Positions 41,511 through 48,363 of a stretch of 64,000 bases of DNA are shown piece by piece (position 1 is the first letter of the stretch; the number at the start of each line of letters is the position of its first letter). Origin of the DNA: Bartonella kosoyi (GTDB lineage Bacteria; Pseudomonadota; Alphaproteobacteria; Rhizobiales; Rhizobiaceae); assembly GCF_003606325.2 (NCBI RefSeq), contig NZ_CP031843.2, forward strand, positions 930,001 through 994,000, read 5' to 3'. The notes beneath the pieces are model-generated. The model was not told where the DNA came from. It saw only the letters and a program-made list of their open reading frames with translations, and ran no database searches. The position numbers and the translations under genes are program-made.

Positions 41511-42180
41511 ACTTCATTGTTTTTTGGGGATGATTTGATGAGGTGTGTTCTAAAATGAAGAGTGGAGAAGCTGCTTTATCTAAATTTTGGGGCAGGATAA
41601 AAATCTCCCATTTAATTTCTTCTCTTGGGTCGATGTTAAATGGAGCAACAGTGTATCCATTAAATAGTATTTGTGGTTTAGTTTTAGGATTTATAAGATT
41701 AATGTGCTTTGATGATGTTGGATAAATTTCTATCGTTTGACTAAGTCTAGGAGGACAACACTTTATCTTATAAAATTCGAAAGGGCACTTTTTATCTATC
41801 CAGATATTATCCATTTGAATTATTCGTTCGGTAGGATTTATGATACGTACTATTATACTGATGGGGCCATTATTAGGGTCATCTTCATCTGGAGTGGGGC
41901 TATTAGGCTTAAAAAGTAGCGATGGTCCTAAATCCAGCTCTTCTTTTGTTTTTAGTAAAAAATTGACGTGTTTTTCTGCTAATGTAGCTTGCTTTTGCAA
42001 TGATTTATTTTGGTCTTCTAAATGGTTAAACTGTTTTTCTACATTGCATAAATCTTCTCGTCGAGTTTTCTCTGCTCTTTTTAGGTCTGCGTTTCTCACA
42101 CACCATGACAGCAAAAACGAGATCGTACTACCAATGAGAGCAGAGATGATACTACTGAGTATATCAAGTGGTATTTCCAT
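41470..42180 (-). CDS. Hypothetical membrane protein with coiled coil and beta-rich domain
   Basis: A 236-residue protein with an N-terminal transmembrane helix (ILSSIISALIGSTISFLLSW), then a coiled coil (about residues 32-80, DLCNVEKQFNHLEDQNKSLQ) and a beta-rich C-terminal half (ISIIVRIINPTERIIQMDNI). It is the only minus-strand gene within the rightward early operon, which is typical of a moron or lysogenic-conversion gene expressed from the prophage. No family recognised. Confidence 0.65.
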   Translation of the reverse strand: MEIPLDILSSIISALIGSTISFLLSWCVRNADLKRAEKTRREDLCNVEKQFNHLEDQNKSLQKQATLAEKHVNFLLKTKEELDLGPSLLFKPNSPTPDEDDPNNGPISIIVRIINPTERIIQMDNIWIDKKCPFEFYKIKCCPPRLSQTIEIYPTSSKHINLINPKTKPQILFNGYTVAPFNIDPREEIKWEIFILPQNLDKAASPLFILEHTSSNHPQKTMKSIFWTHFVGCFSG

Positions 42181-42255
42181 ATTCTATACACCCTTCTTTC
42201 CTTCATTTTCAGAAAAAAACAATCTTATAAAATACGTTTTGTATGGAGTGGTGCG

Positions 42256-42720
42256 GTGATTAACACGATTCTTTGTTTTGATCTAGGTACGAAGATGGGG
42301 TGGGCGATACGAGGGGGAAATGGTCATATATTCAGTGGTACGATGAGTTTGCAACCCCGTCGTTTTGAAGGCGGGGGAATGCGTTATTTACGCTTTAAGC
42401 AATGGCTTAATGAGATAAAGCATACAGCAGGTGATATTGACGCGGTGTATTTTGAAGAGGTGAGGCGTCATGTTGGAACCGATGCAGCGCATGTTTACGG
42501 TGGTTTATTAGCAGCATTAACGGCGTGGTGTGAAGATCATGAGATACCGTATGAGGGGATACCAGTTAGCACAATTAAGAAAGCGACGACGGGCAAGGGG
42601 AATGCGTCAAAAGAAGAAATGATTAAGGCGATGCGTGCAAAAGGACACGCGCCTTGTGATGATAATGAAGCGGATGCTTTAGCAATTTTACATTTAATTA
42701 AAGAGAGGGAGATCTTATAG
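42256..42720 (+). CDS. RuvC-like Holliday junction resolvase (phage type)
   Basis: A 154-residue RNase H-fold protein: ILCFDLGTKMGWAI (first catalytic Asp), VYFEEVRRHVGTDAAHVYGG (catalytic Glu), IPVSTIKKATTGKGNASKEE, and DDNEADALAILHL (last Asp pair). This order matches the phage/RuvC-like crossover junction endodeoxyribonucleases. It starts with GTG (ATGGAG 10 bp before). Together with RecT, YqaJ and SSB it completes a phage recombination set. The next gene starts 2 bp after its stop. Confidence 0.85.
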   Translation: MINTILCFDLGTKMGWAIRGGNGHIFSGTMSLQPRRFEGGGMRYLRFKQWLNEIKHTAGDIDAVYFEEVRRHVGTDAAHVYGGLLAALTAWCEDHEIPYEGIPVSTIKKATTGKGNASKEEMIKAMRAKGHAPCDDNEADALAILHLIKEREIL

Positions 42721-42722
42721 CG

Positions 42723-43088
42723 ATGCCCAGTAACAAAGTAGAGTGTGTAAAGTTTAATTCAGATCAGTTTTTAAAAGAGCTTATGGGTTTAAAAGCAACA
42801 GAGAAGGCAGTTTATACAACACTTGTGTTGCTTATGAATGATAAGAAAGCGCCTCTTATCAATAATGGGTCTTATTTATCAAGTTGGTGTGGGTGTTCAG
42901 TAAGAACGTTTCAAAAGACATTAGAGACTTTAATAAGCATGGGTTACATCACGCGTTTAGAGAATGGGAACTTATGGCATAGGTCATTAGCTTTTGATTA
43001 TAGCATCAGTAAATTTTCAGAAAGAGCTTCAAAAGCAGCGCATATGAGGTGGAGTAAGAAAAGAGAGGAGGCAATACATGTCAACTAA
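42723..43088 (+). CDS. DUF1376/YdaU-like phage replication protein (short)
   Basis: A 121-residue winged-helix-like protein: LKATEKAVYTTLVLLMNDKK, then LSSWCGCSVRTFQKTLETLI and GYITRLENGNLWH. The tail ISKFSERASKAAHMRW is the basic motif found in DUF1376-family proteins. It looks like the N-terminal domain alone of its neighbour, a tandem duplication. Its stop overlaps the neighbour's start by 11 bp. Confidence 0.72.
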   Translation: MPSNKVECVKFNSDQFLKELMGLKATEKAVYTTLVLLMNDKKAPLINNGSYLSSWCGCSVRTFQKTLETLISMGYITRLENGNLWHRSLAFDYSISKFSERASKAAHMRWSKKREEAIHVN

Positions 43089-44193
43089 GTTGCCATGGAC
43101 GAGGCTTTTTGCAGACAAGTGGCTTCTTGATCTTGCGCATTTGCCCGCTTTTGAAGGTTTTATATATGTGAAGTTGCGATTTCAAATGCTTCGCACTGGA
43201 GAACCGCTTAAGAATAATTTTCGAGTATTGTCTTTATTGGCTGGTTGCTCAGTTAAAAGATTTCAGAAAGCATTAGATCTTTTATTAGAAACTGGACACA
43301 TTATTTTTTCAGAAGATGGTCGTTTGTGGAGTTTACAAGTTGAAGAGGAACTCAATAACTCAAATGAAAATTTAAGCAAGTTTTCAGAAAGAGCACAAAA
43401 GGCAGCGAAGGCAAGATGGGATAAAAATAAAGATAACAGTGATGATGATGCTAAACATGCTACAAGCAATGCACAAGCAATGCTTAATGATGCCATTAAC
43501 AATAACATTAACATTAACATTAACAATAACAAAAAAAATAAAAATATTATTTTATCAAAAAGAGAAATTGAATTTGAAAATTTAGAAACAAACGATTTGG
43601 TTGACGAGCCAATCGAGTGTGATGATGTTCAATCAGAAGAAATCAAAACGATAGAAACTAAACAACTAATCATTCACGAGCAAAATAACAACATTTCAAA
43701 CGAAGCTAATAATCGATGGCAAAGTAACGAAGCAATGATTGAGAAATTGCCTTCACGAAAAGGTAAAAAGGTTGGCAAACAACTTTCAGAAATCGTTGAC
43801 AAGATAATGCCTGCTTATTTTCCAGAGCAAGCAAACTTTTTTGAGAAAGACAAGAAAATGAGAGAAAAACAAGAAGTTGAAAGCATGTTAGAAGATTTCA
43901 ACCCCGATTTTCAATACGCAATTGATCTAGGATTAACGCATGATGAAGCGTTATCAGAGTTTAAAAAATTTATACGCTTTTCAAAAGCCAACCCATATCG
44001 AAATGCTCATGAACGTGATTGGCAAAGCGCTTGGGATAATTGGATTACACACCCGAAATATGGATTGGTAGCTAAGAGACACGCAGAATTAGAAATGAAA
44101 GAAAGATATACAATCACATGCTGTAAACCACTAACAGAGAGCTTGGCAAAATATATCAGAAATATAGAGCCTATCAGTTCATTTGCAACATAA
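43078..44193 (+). CDS. DUF1376/YdaU-like replication protein
   Basis: A 371-residue protein: N-terminal DUF1376-like winged helix (PAFEGFIYVKLRFQMLRTGE, LAGCSVKRFQKALDLLLETG, KFSERAQKAAKARW), a long Asn/Asp-rich low-complexity linker (about residues 120-220) and a C-terminal domain ending DWQSAWDNWITHPKYGL, typical of phage replication-initiator (O-like) C-termini. The linker holds hexanucleotide repeats and an A8 tract (43504-43538), so the frame could slip. Role: presumed origin binding/helicase loading. Confidence 0.75.
   Translation: MSTKLPWTRLFADKWLLDLAHLPAFEGFIYVKLRFQMLRTGEPLKNNFRVLSLLAGCSVKRFQKALDLLLETGHIIFSEDGRLWSLQVEEELNNSNENLSKFSERAQKAAKARWDKNKDNSDDDAKHATSNAQAMLNDAINNNINININNNKKNKNIILSKREIEFENLETNDLVDEPIECDDVQSEEIKTIETKQLIIHEQNNNISNEANNRWQSNEAMIEKLPSRKGKKVGKQLSEIVDKIMPAYFPEQANFFEKDKKMREKQEVESMLEDFNPDFQYAIDLGLTHDEALSEFKKFIRFSKANPYRNAHERDWQSAWDNWITHPKYGLVAKRHAELEMKERYTITCCKPLTESLAKYIRNIEPISSFAT
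43504..43538. repeat. Short tandem hexanucleotide repeat and A8 tract inside a gene
   Basis: AACATT occurs three and a half times at 43504-43524, followed by AATAAC and eight A's (43531-43538). It encodes Ile/Asn alternation in the linker. Loss or gain of hexamers keeps the frame; slippage of the A8 tract would not. Confidence 0.8.
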
Positions 44194-44264
44194 TGAAATC
44201 GTATTTAGTTGCATTTGAAAAAACAGCAAACTAGTGAAAAGAGCTGATAGTTTTGAGAATAGAT

Positions 44265-44380
44265 ATGGGTTTAAACAGCTAAAAAAGTACCGTACAGAGC
44301 GATTTTAGATTTTTATGATAAAAACCACATTGAAAATAAAAACGCTACTGCACGGTCCAATATGAGGCAAATAAACCCAT
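44265..44380. repeat. Nested inverted repeats upstream of the 44391 gene
   Basis: Outer arms ATGGGTTTA (44265-44273) and TAAACCCAT (44372-44380) pair perfectly; inside, ACCGT (44289-44293) and ACGGT (44352-44356) also pair. The 10 bp to the next ATG suggest a structured 5' leader or an operator. This is the whole of the 197-bp gap between the two genes. Confidence 0.5.
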
Positions 44381-44390
44381 CGGTAAAGTT

Positions 44391-44930
44391 ATGGATTTAA
44401 GCAAGGGGATATTAAATCAAATGTTTTTAAAAAAACGTAAATCAAGACAGAAAAAAAAATTTATTGCAACGGCGGTTGGATATGCACCATGGGGATTAGG
44501 GGTGGCTGAGTATTTTTACAATCTCTATGAATATGATGATGGTATGAGAGAATACGAGGAATTCGATGGTGGTCAGTATCAAGAGATACCTTCAAATGTT
44601 GATTATAGTACCAAAGCGCAAGTGAAAGCATGGATATATGGGGGTGATTTACCAAAAAGCGTGTTGAGTTATGAACCTTTGATAGATGAGGTAAATGTGA
44701 AAATTAAAAAGCGTACAGAGAAAGATCAGTTGATTTGTGAGATTACGAATGATGGGGAATGGGGTTATCCCTTGTCTTGTGAAGAGATGGATCGCGAGCT
44801 AGAAAAAGCGCTTGATATTCAATTAGGTAGATATCAAAATGAAAAAAATAAAAAATACGTATTGACTTTAAAGGAAAGGTCGTTTATTAAGGTTGGCAAG
44901 TGCTCAAAACACTGTAATACGAGCGGATAG
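44391..44930 (+). CDS. Hypothetical protein, C-terminus possibly altered
   Basis: A 179-residue protein without a recognised family: a very basic N-terminus (KKRKSRQKKKF), then FIATAVGYAPWGLGVAEYFY, an acidic middle and a helix (MDRELEKALDIQLGRYQ). No strong ribosome-binding site; ATG at 44421 (MFLKKRKS) is an alternative start. The last about 25 codons run through the promoter of the downstream beta-helix operon (TTGACT-17-TATTAA at 44862-44890), so the C-terminus may have been created by cassette insertion. Confidence 0.55.
   Translation: MDLSKGILNQMFLKKRKSRQKKKFIATAVGYAPWGLGVAEYFYNLYEYDDGMREYEEFDGGQYQEIPSNVDYSTKAQVKAWIYGGDLPKSVLSYEPLIDEVNVKIKKRTEKDQLICEITNDGEWGYPLSCEEMDRELEKALDIQLGRYQNEKNKKYVLTLKERSFIKVGKCSKHCNTSG
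44862..44890 (+). promoter_or_regulatory. Sigma-70 promoter of beta-helix cluster C
   Basis: TTGACT (44862-44867), 17-base spacer, TATTAA (44885-44890). The homologous place in the inverted copy is TTGACA-17-TATATA (52722-52694). Both give a 5' untranslated region of about 240 nt. Confidence 0.65.
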
Positions 44931-45001
44931 GTTACGAAACGACCTCTTCCCATATTTCTAAAATATACTGGCTTTCTTTTGTGCTGTTATTGGCATATAA
45001 C

Positions 45002-45108
45002 GATTTTGCCGGGTGTGGTTATACTATACAATACCCTTCATAGGGGAAAGTGTAACGACGGTCTCGTATCCGTGTTTTGAGCGCCCGGCGCCCTTATGGG
45101 TTGTCAAT
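45002..45108 (+). ncRNA. Conserved structured leader RNA, copy A
   Basis: The core of the roughly 240-nt leader of cluster C. P1: GCCGGGTG (45008-45015) with CGCCCGGC (45082-45089). P2: GTTATAC (about 45018-45024) with GTGTAAC (about 45051-45057). P3: CCCT/AGGG (45034-45045). P4: ACGG/CCGT (45058-45073). P5: CCC/GGG (45091-45100). Copy B (52479-52586, minus) keeps all stems with compensatory changes in P1 and P2. Stem P5 lies about 37 nt before the start codon. It may be a riboswitch-like or protein-binding leader; no known class recognised. Confidence 0.6.
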
Positions 45109-45136
45109 CAAAATGTTAAAATACGAGGTAGTTATT

Positions 45137-45643
45137 ATGCAAAATTCTGTAAAAAAATATCAACTCACAAATCAAACAATTCTTCGTGAGGGTAAAAAAC
45201 TTTATCGCATTAAGGCGTTAAGAGATTTCGGTGATGTTAAAGCTGGTCAACTTGGTGGTTATATTGAATCTGAAGAAAATCTTTCCCATGATGGTAATTG
45301 CTGGGTTGGTGATCAGGCCATTGTTGTGAGCCCTGGTCGTGTTTACGAAAATGCGCAGGTTTATGGCAATGCAGGTGTTGGTGGTTTTGTATATGGTAAT
45401 GCTCGCGTCTACGATTCAGCAAAGGTTTTTGCCAATGCCCATGTGTATGATAATGCCCATGTTTTCGATAGTGCAAAAATTGTAAGTAAAGTGCATGTTT
45501 ATGAAAATGCCAATGCATGTGGCATGGCTATTGTTACTAAGAATATTTGTGGTGACACAATGAATAATGTTTATACAGAACGCCTTTCTCCTTATGGTGA
45601 AATTTGCTTTGTTATGTGTCGTCCTCATAGGAAAACAGCTTAA
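45137..45643 (+). CDS. YdcK-like beta-helix protein (cluster C, first)
   Basis: A 168-residue paralogue: head KKYQLTNQTI, LYRIKALRDFGDVKAGQLGG, NLSHDGNCWVGDQ, then turns such as VYENAQVYGNAGVGGFVYGNARV. The C-terminus LSPYGEICFVM matches LSPYSELEIVWV of the gene at 50377, so these two are orthologous positions in the two inverted clusters. The start at 45137 has GAGG 9 bp upstream; upstream open frame to 45077 runs through leader stem P5. Confidence 0.8.
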   Translation: MQNSVKKYQLTNQTILREGKKLYRIKALRDFGDVKAGQLGGYIESEENLSHDGNCWVGDQAIVVSPGRVYENAQVYGNAGVGGFVYGNARVYDSAKVFANAHVYDNAHVFDSAKIVSKVHVYENANACGMAIVTKNICGDTMNNVYTERLSPYGEICFVMCRPHRKTA

Positions 45644-45648
45644 ATAAC

Positions 45649-45673
45649 GCGCGGGCGCGGCGGGGGCGCCCCC
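45649..45673. repeat. GC-rich stem-loop spacer, copy 1
   Basis: Directly after the stop codon: GCGCGGGCGCGGCGGGGG then CGCCCCC. Arms GGGCGC/GCGCCC enclose GGCGGGG, followed by TTTT. Almost pure G+C within an AT-rich island. Copies: 46392-46418, 50342-50367, 50961-50983, 51621-51648. Confidence 0.75.
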
Positions 45674-45724
45674 TTTTAAACATTTCATTTTAAAATTTAA
45701 ATCTTTTTATAAAGGAATAGTGTT

Positions 45725-46387
45725 ATGCAAAAGAAATTTGCACTCACAAATGAAACGCGTATATTTAATAATAAAACTCTTTATCGCATTAAAGCTTTAA
45801 GAGATTTTGATGATGTCAAAGCTGGGGCTTTAGGCGGCTTTATTGAAAGTGAAAACAATCTCTCTCATGATGGCAACTGCTGGGTTTATGATAATGCTCT
45901 TGTTTTAAGTCCAGCCCATATTTACGAAAATGCCAAGATTTTTAATAAGGCTATTATAATGGGTAATGTTTATGGCAATGCTCATGTGTATGACAGTGCC
46001 CGCGTTTATGCAAATGCTCATGTTTATGACAATGCGCATCTTTCTTATAATGCTTGGGTTTATCATCAGGCGCGGGTTTATGGCAATGCAAAATTATCAG
46101 GAAGTGCACGTATTCATGGCAATGCTGAGGTTTATGATTATGCTGTTGTTAGTGGTGCTGCTAAAATTTATGGCAAGGTTTATGGTCGTGCTAGTGTGGG
46201 GTGCCATGCTGAGATTAAAGGCTGTGTTTATGGCAATGCAAAAATCTCCGGTTATTTCATGGTTATAGGTAATGTTTATGGTAATGCAAGGTTAAAAAGA
46301 CATAGTGATCTTTATTGGGTTCCTAAAGATTGTGAGGTTTATGAAAGCGATACCGTTGTAAAGATTAGTGAAAATAACGCTGCGTAA
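45725..46387 (+). CDS. YdcK-like beta-helix protein (cluster C, second)
   Basis: A 220-residue paralogue with about 24 hexapeptide turns, many of the exact form VYGNAHVYDSARVYANAHVYDN. It closely matches the gene at 50989 (both start MQKKFALTNETR, have NALVL.PAHIYENAK and end DTVVKISEN.AA). The ATG has AAAGGAA 8 bp upstream, within a 5' stretch (TTTAAATCTTTTTATAAAGG) that is also conserved before the genes of cluster D. Confidence 0.82.
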   Translation: MQKKFALTNETRIFNNKTLYRIKALRDFDDVKAGALGGFIESENNLSHDGNCWVYDNALVLSPAHIYENAKIFNKAIIMGNVYGNAHVYDSARVYANAHVYDNAHLSYNAWVYHQARVYGNAKLSGSARIHGNAEVYDYAVVSGAAKIYGKVYGRASVGCHAEIKGCVYGNAKISGYFMVIGNVYGNARLKRHSDLYWVPKDCEVYESDTVVKISENNAA

Positions 46388-46391
46388 ATAA

Positions 46392-46418
46392 TGGCGCGGG
46401 GCGCGGCGGGGGCGCCTC
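46392..46418. repeat. GC-rich stem-loop spacer, copy 2
   Basis: Follows the stop of the second cluster C gene: GGCGCGGGGCGCGGCGG then GGGCGCCTC. Same stem (GGCGC/GCGCC) as copy 1, then CTTTAAACC. Confidence 0.75.
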
Positions 46419-46471
46419 TCTTTAAACCTCTTATTAAAAATTTATTCAAATGTTAGATTAGGGAGCTACCT

Positions 46472-47155
46472 ATGACCACTAAAAATGTATCCAAAAAATA
46501 TGAAATTACTGACGAAATCAAAGAAGTTTGCGATGCAGAAACCCGTCAACCTAAACACTTTTATCGCATACGCGCATTAAGGGATTTTGATGATGTAAAG
46601 GCTGGTGATTTAGGTGGTTTTATTGAAAATGAAAGCAACCTCTCTCATGATGGGAATTGCTGGGTTTACGATAACGCTATGGTTTCACATGGTGCTATTG
46701 TTAGTGAAAATGCAAAGGTACGTAATGATGCTTGTGTTTTTATGGAAGCAAGGATAGCAGGAAATGCAGTGGTTAGTGATAAAGCACGGGTTCTTGAAAA
46801 GACCGCTTATATTCATGGCAATGCAAAAATATGCGATAATGCAGTAATTTGTGGTGAAATTTATGGGAATGCCATTGTTTGTAATAAAGCCATGGTATCT
46901 CCAGAAGCAAGAATTTATGACAATGCAAAAATTTTGAATAGTGCTTGTGTTGCTGGCTTTATTTATGGGAATGCAAAAATATCGGGGTCGGCTTGTATTT
47001 ATCCCGAGGCAGAGATTTATGATAATGCATGCATTCAAGGAAAAGTTAAAGTTTATTTCTCTGTAAAAATTAATGGCAATACCGTTATTAAAGGCAATAG
47101 AAAAATTTATAAAGATATTGATGGTAGTGAACAAACTTTAGATAAAACAGCGTAA
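46472..47155 (+). CDS. YdcK-like beta-helix protein (cluster C, third)
   Basis: A 227-residue paralogue: N-terminal extension MTTKNVSKKYEITDE, head FYRIRALRDFDDVKAGDLGG, NLSHDGNCWVYDNAMV, then about 25 turns. The repeats IVSENAKVRNDACV and AVVSDKARVL match the gene at 51653 (VSENAKIRNNACV, AVISDKAWVL), so these two are counterparts. The C-terminal turns (KVYFSVKINGNTVIKGNRKI) are less regular. GGGAG 9 bp upstream of ATG. A partial GC-rich spacer (GTGGCGGGGGGC) follows the stop. Confidence 0.8.
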   Translation: MTTKNVSKKYEITDEIKEVCDAETRQPKHFYRIRALRDFDDVKAGDLGGFIENESNLSHDGNCWVYDNAMVSHGAIVSENAKVRNDACVFMEARIAGNAVVSDKARVLEKTAYIHGNAKICDNAVICGEIYGNAIVCNKAMVSPEARIYDNAKILNSACVAGFIYGNAKISGSACIYPEAEIYDNACIQGKVKVYFSVKINGNTVIKGNRKIYKDIDGSEQTLDKTA

Positions 47156-47189
47156 ATAAGTGGCGGGGGGCTGGTTTATAGCAAAAAGG

Positions 47190-47219
47190 AAAGCCGCGTC
47201 CTTTGAAGACACGGCTTTT
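47190..47219 (+). terminator. Hairpin family copy 1 (end of cluster C)
   Basis: AAAGCCGCGTC (47190-47200) pairs with GACACGGCTTTT (47208-47219), one mismatch, ending in T's: a Rho-independent terminator for cluster C. Three more copies of the same hairpin occur at 47323, 47496 and 49398. Confidence 0.7.
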
Positions 47220-47322
47220 GATTCCAAAACCAATCCAAAACTACTTTTTGATAGATACAAACAAAAAGAGGAAAATACCTCCTCATTACACAAAACGTAT
47301 CAAAATGCAAGACTTAATACAT

Positions 47323-47357
47323 AAAAACCGCATCAAAATGAATTGATACGGCTTTTA
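47323..47357 (+). terminator. Hairpin family copy 2
   Basis: AAAAACCGCATCAA pairs with TTGATACGGCTTTT around AATGAA. Same core (CCGC.TC/GA.ACGG) as copy 1. Confidence 0.6.
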
Positions 47358-47495
47358 TAACTAATGAATCAAACAAAATAGAATTGAAAATTAAACACAA
47401 AAGCGTTTAAAAAAAATCTTTTCACTACTAAAATACATATTTTGTGTATAAACACAAGTTTATTTCAAATATTTGATGATGATTGTTCATATGAT

Positions 47496-47523
47496 AAAGC
47501 CGCGCTCTTTATGAACGCGGCTT
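47496..47523 (+). terminator. Hairpin family copy 3
   Basis: AAGCCGCG pairs perfectly with CGCGGCTT around CTCTTTATGAA. The T-run is short. No gene lies directly upstream. Confidence 0.55.
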
Positions 47524-47672
47524 CTGTTTTGCGATGTGTTTCTGTTATCGTTATTCGTAAGTTTACGAACACCTCTTTTATTGCACATTACGTATCAAAA
47601 CACAAGCAAATAAGTAAAATAAAAACAGGATTAATTCTTTAGATTCAGTTTATTAAAACTATTTTTGCTTGT

Positions 47673-47701
47673 AATAATATAGCATAATGTGTTATATTAT
47701 T
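47673..47701. promoter_or_regulatory. Palindrome upstream of ssb (possible operator)
   Basis: AATAATATA (47673-47681) and TATATTATT (47693-47701) are perfect inverted arms with an 11-base spacer, 62 bp before the ssb start. Likely operator or promoter element; which protein binds is unknown. Confidence 0.4.
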
Positions 47702-47762
47702 GTTATGTATCAGTTATTTCCGTTTCTAAGTACCATTTCCCATAAAAAGGATAGCAAAGCAA

Positions 47763-48203
47763 ATGCTTAATAAAGTGATGTTAATTGGTCATTTAGGTGC
47801 AAATCCTGAAAGCAAAACAATGTCATCTGGCGCCGAGGTGGTCAATTTTCGTATGGCAACTTCTGAAAGCTACACAGATAAGGCAACCAATAAGAAAGTA
47901 GACAAAACAGAATGGCATTCCATTGTGGTGTTTAATTCGCATTTGGCAAAAATAGCACTCCAGTATCTCAATAAAGGCAGCAAAGTTTATATCGAGGGGC
48001 AGCTTCAAACGCGTAAATGGCAAGATAAAAACGGTATTGAACGATATACAACAGAAGTCATTTTGCCTTCGTACAAAGGCGACTTAAAGCTTTTAGATGC
48101 CAAAAATGATGATAATCAAGAGCAGTCATCATCTGCTTATGCAAGCATTCACAGACCTCTTGATATGCCTACAAACTCTTTAAATGATGATGTTCCTTTT
48201 TAA
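47763..48203 (+). CDS. ssb: Single-stranded DNA-binding protein (phage-encoded copy)
   Basis: A 146-residue SSB: OB-fold start MLNKVMLIGHLGANPESKTM, VVNFRMATSESYTDKATNKK, EWHSIVVFNSHLAKIALQYL, KVYIEGQLQTRKWQDKNGIE, then a short linker and the acidic tip NDDVPF that recruits partner proteins. Shorter than typical chromosomal SSBs, it probably serves the element with RecT, YqaJ and the resolvase. AAAAGGATAGC upstream gives the ribosome-binding site. Confidence 0.94.
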   Translation: MLNKVMLIGHLGANPESKTMSSGAEVVNFRMATSESYTDKATNKKVDKTEWHSIVVFNSHLAKIALQYLNKGSKVYIEGQLQTRKWQDKNGIERYTTEVILPSYKGDLKLLDAKNDDNQEQSSSAYASIHRPLDMPTNSLNDDVPF

Positions 48204-48216
48204 ATAGAGGGTATAA

Positions 48217-48363
48217 GTGAAAAGAAACAAGAGGGGACGCCCTAAAATCATAGGGCAAATAAGAGAAGCCAATGGTCGTATATCACGTGCAAATCCGTAT
48301 CATATCAAAAAACACAATAAAGTCAATAGTTTGTTTGTAATTATTTTATATGAATCCACTTAA
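48217..48363 (+). CDS. Short protein, N-terminal fragment of a phage gene
   Basis: A 48-codon frame starting with GTG (GAGG 6 bp upstream): VKRNKRGRPKIIGQIREANG then RISRANPYHI. The K-R-G-R-P...REANGRISRA pattern is one I associate with the N-terminus of small phage proteins, so this is probably the start of a truncated gene. It follows ssb by 13 bp, consistent with an operon that has lost its downstream part. Confidence 0.5.
   Translation: MKRNKRGRPKIIGQIREANGRISRANPYHIKKHNKVNSLFVIILYEST

Larger units (their letters stand above)
47156..47762. other. Gene-free stretch between cluster C and ssb
   Basis: About 600 bp with three of the four related AAGCCGCG hairpins and the ssb upstream palindrome. 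No ORF with a ribosome-binding site. Small open frames here start inside hairpins. Confidence 0.55.

Noticed and set aside
45237..45518. Antisense and out-of-frame ORFs across the beta-helix genes (also 38261, 46685, 49584, 49753, 50479, 51938)
   Set aside because: Low-complexity His/Tyr/Met/Asn/Ile peptides produced by the same codon repeats read in other frames; no ribosome-binding sites.
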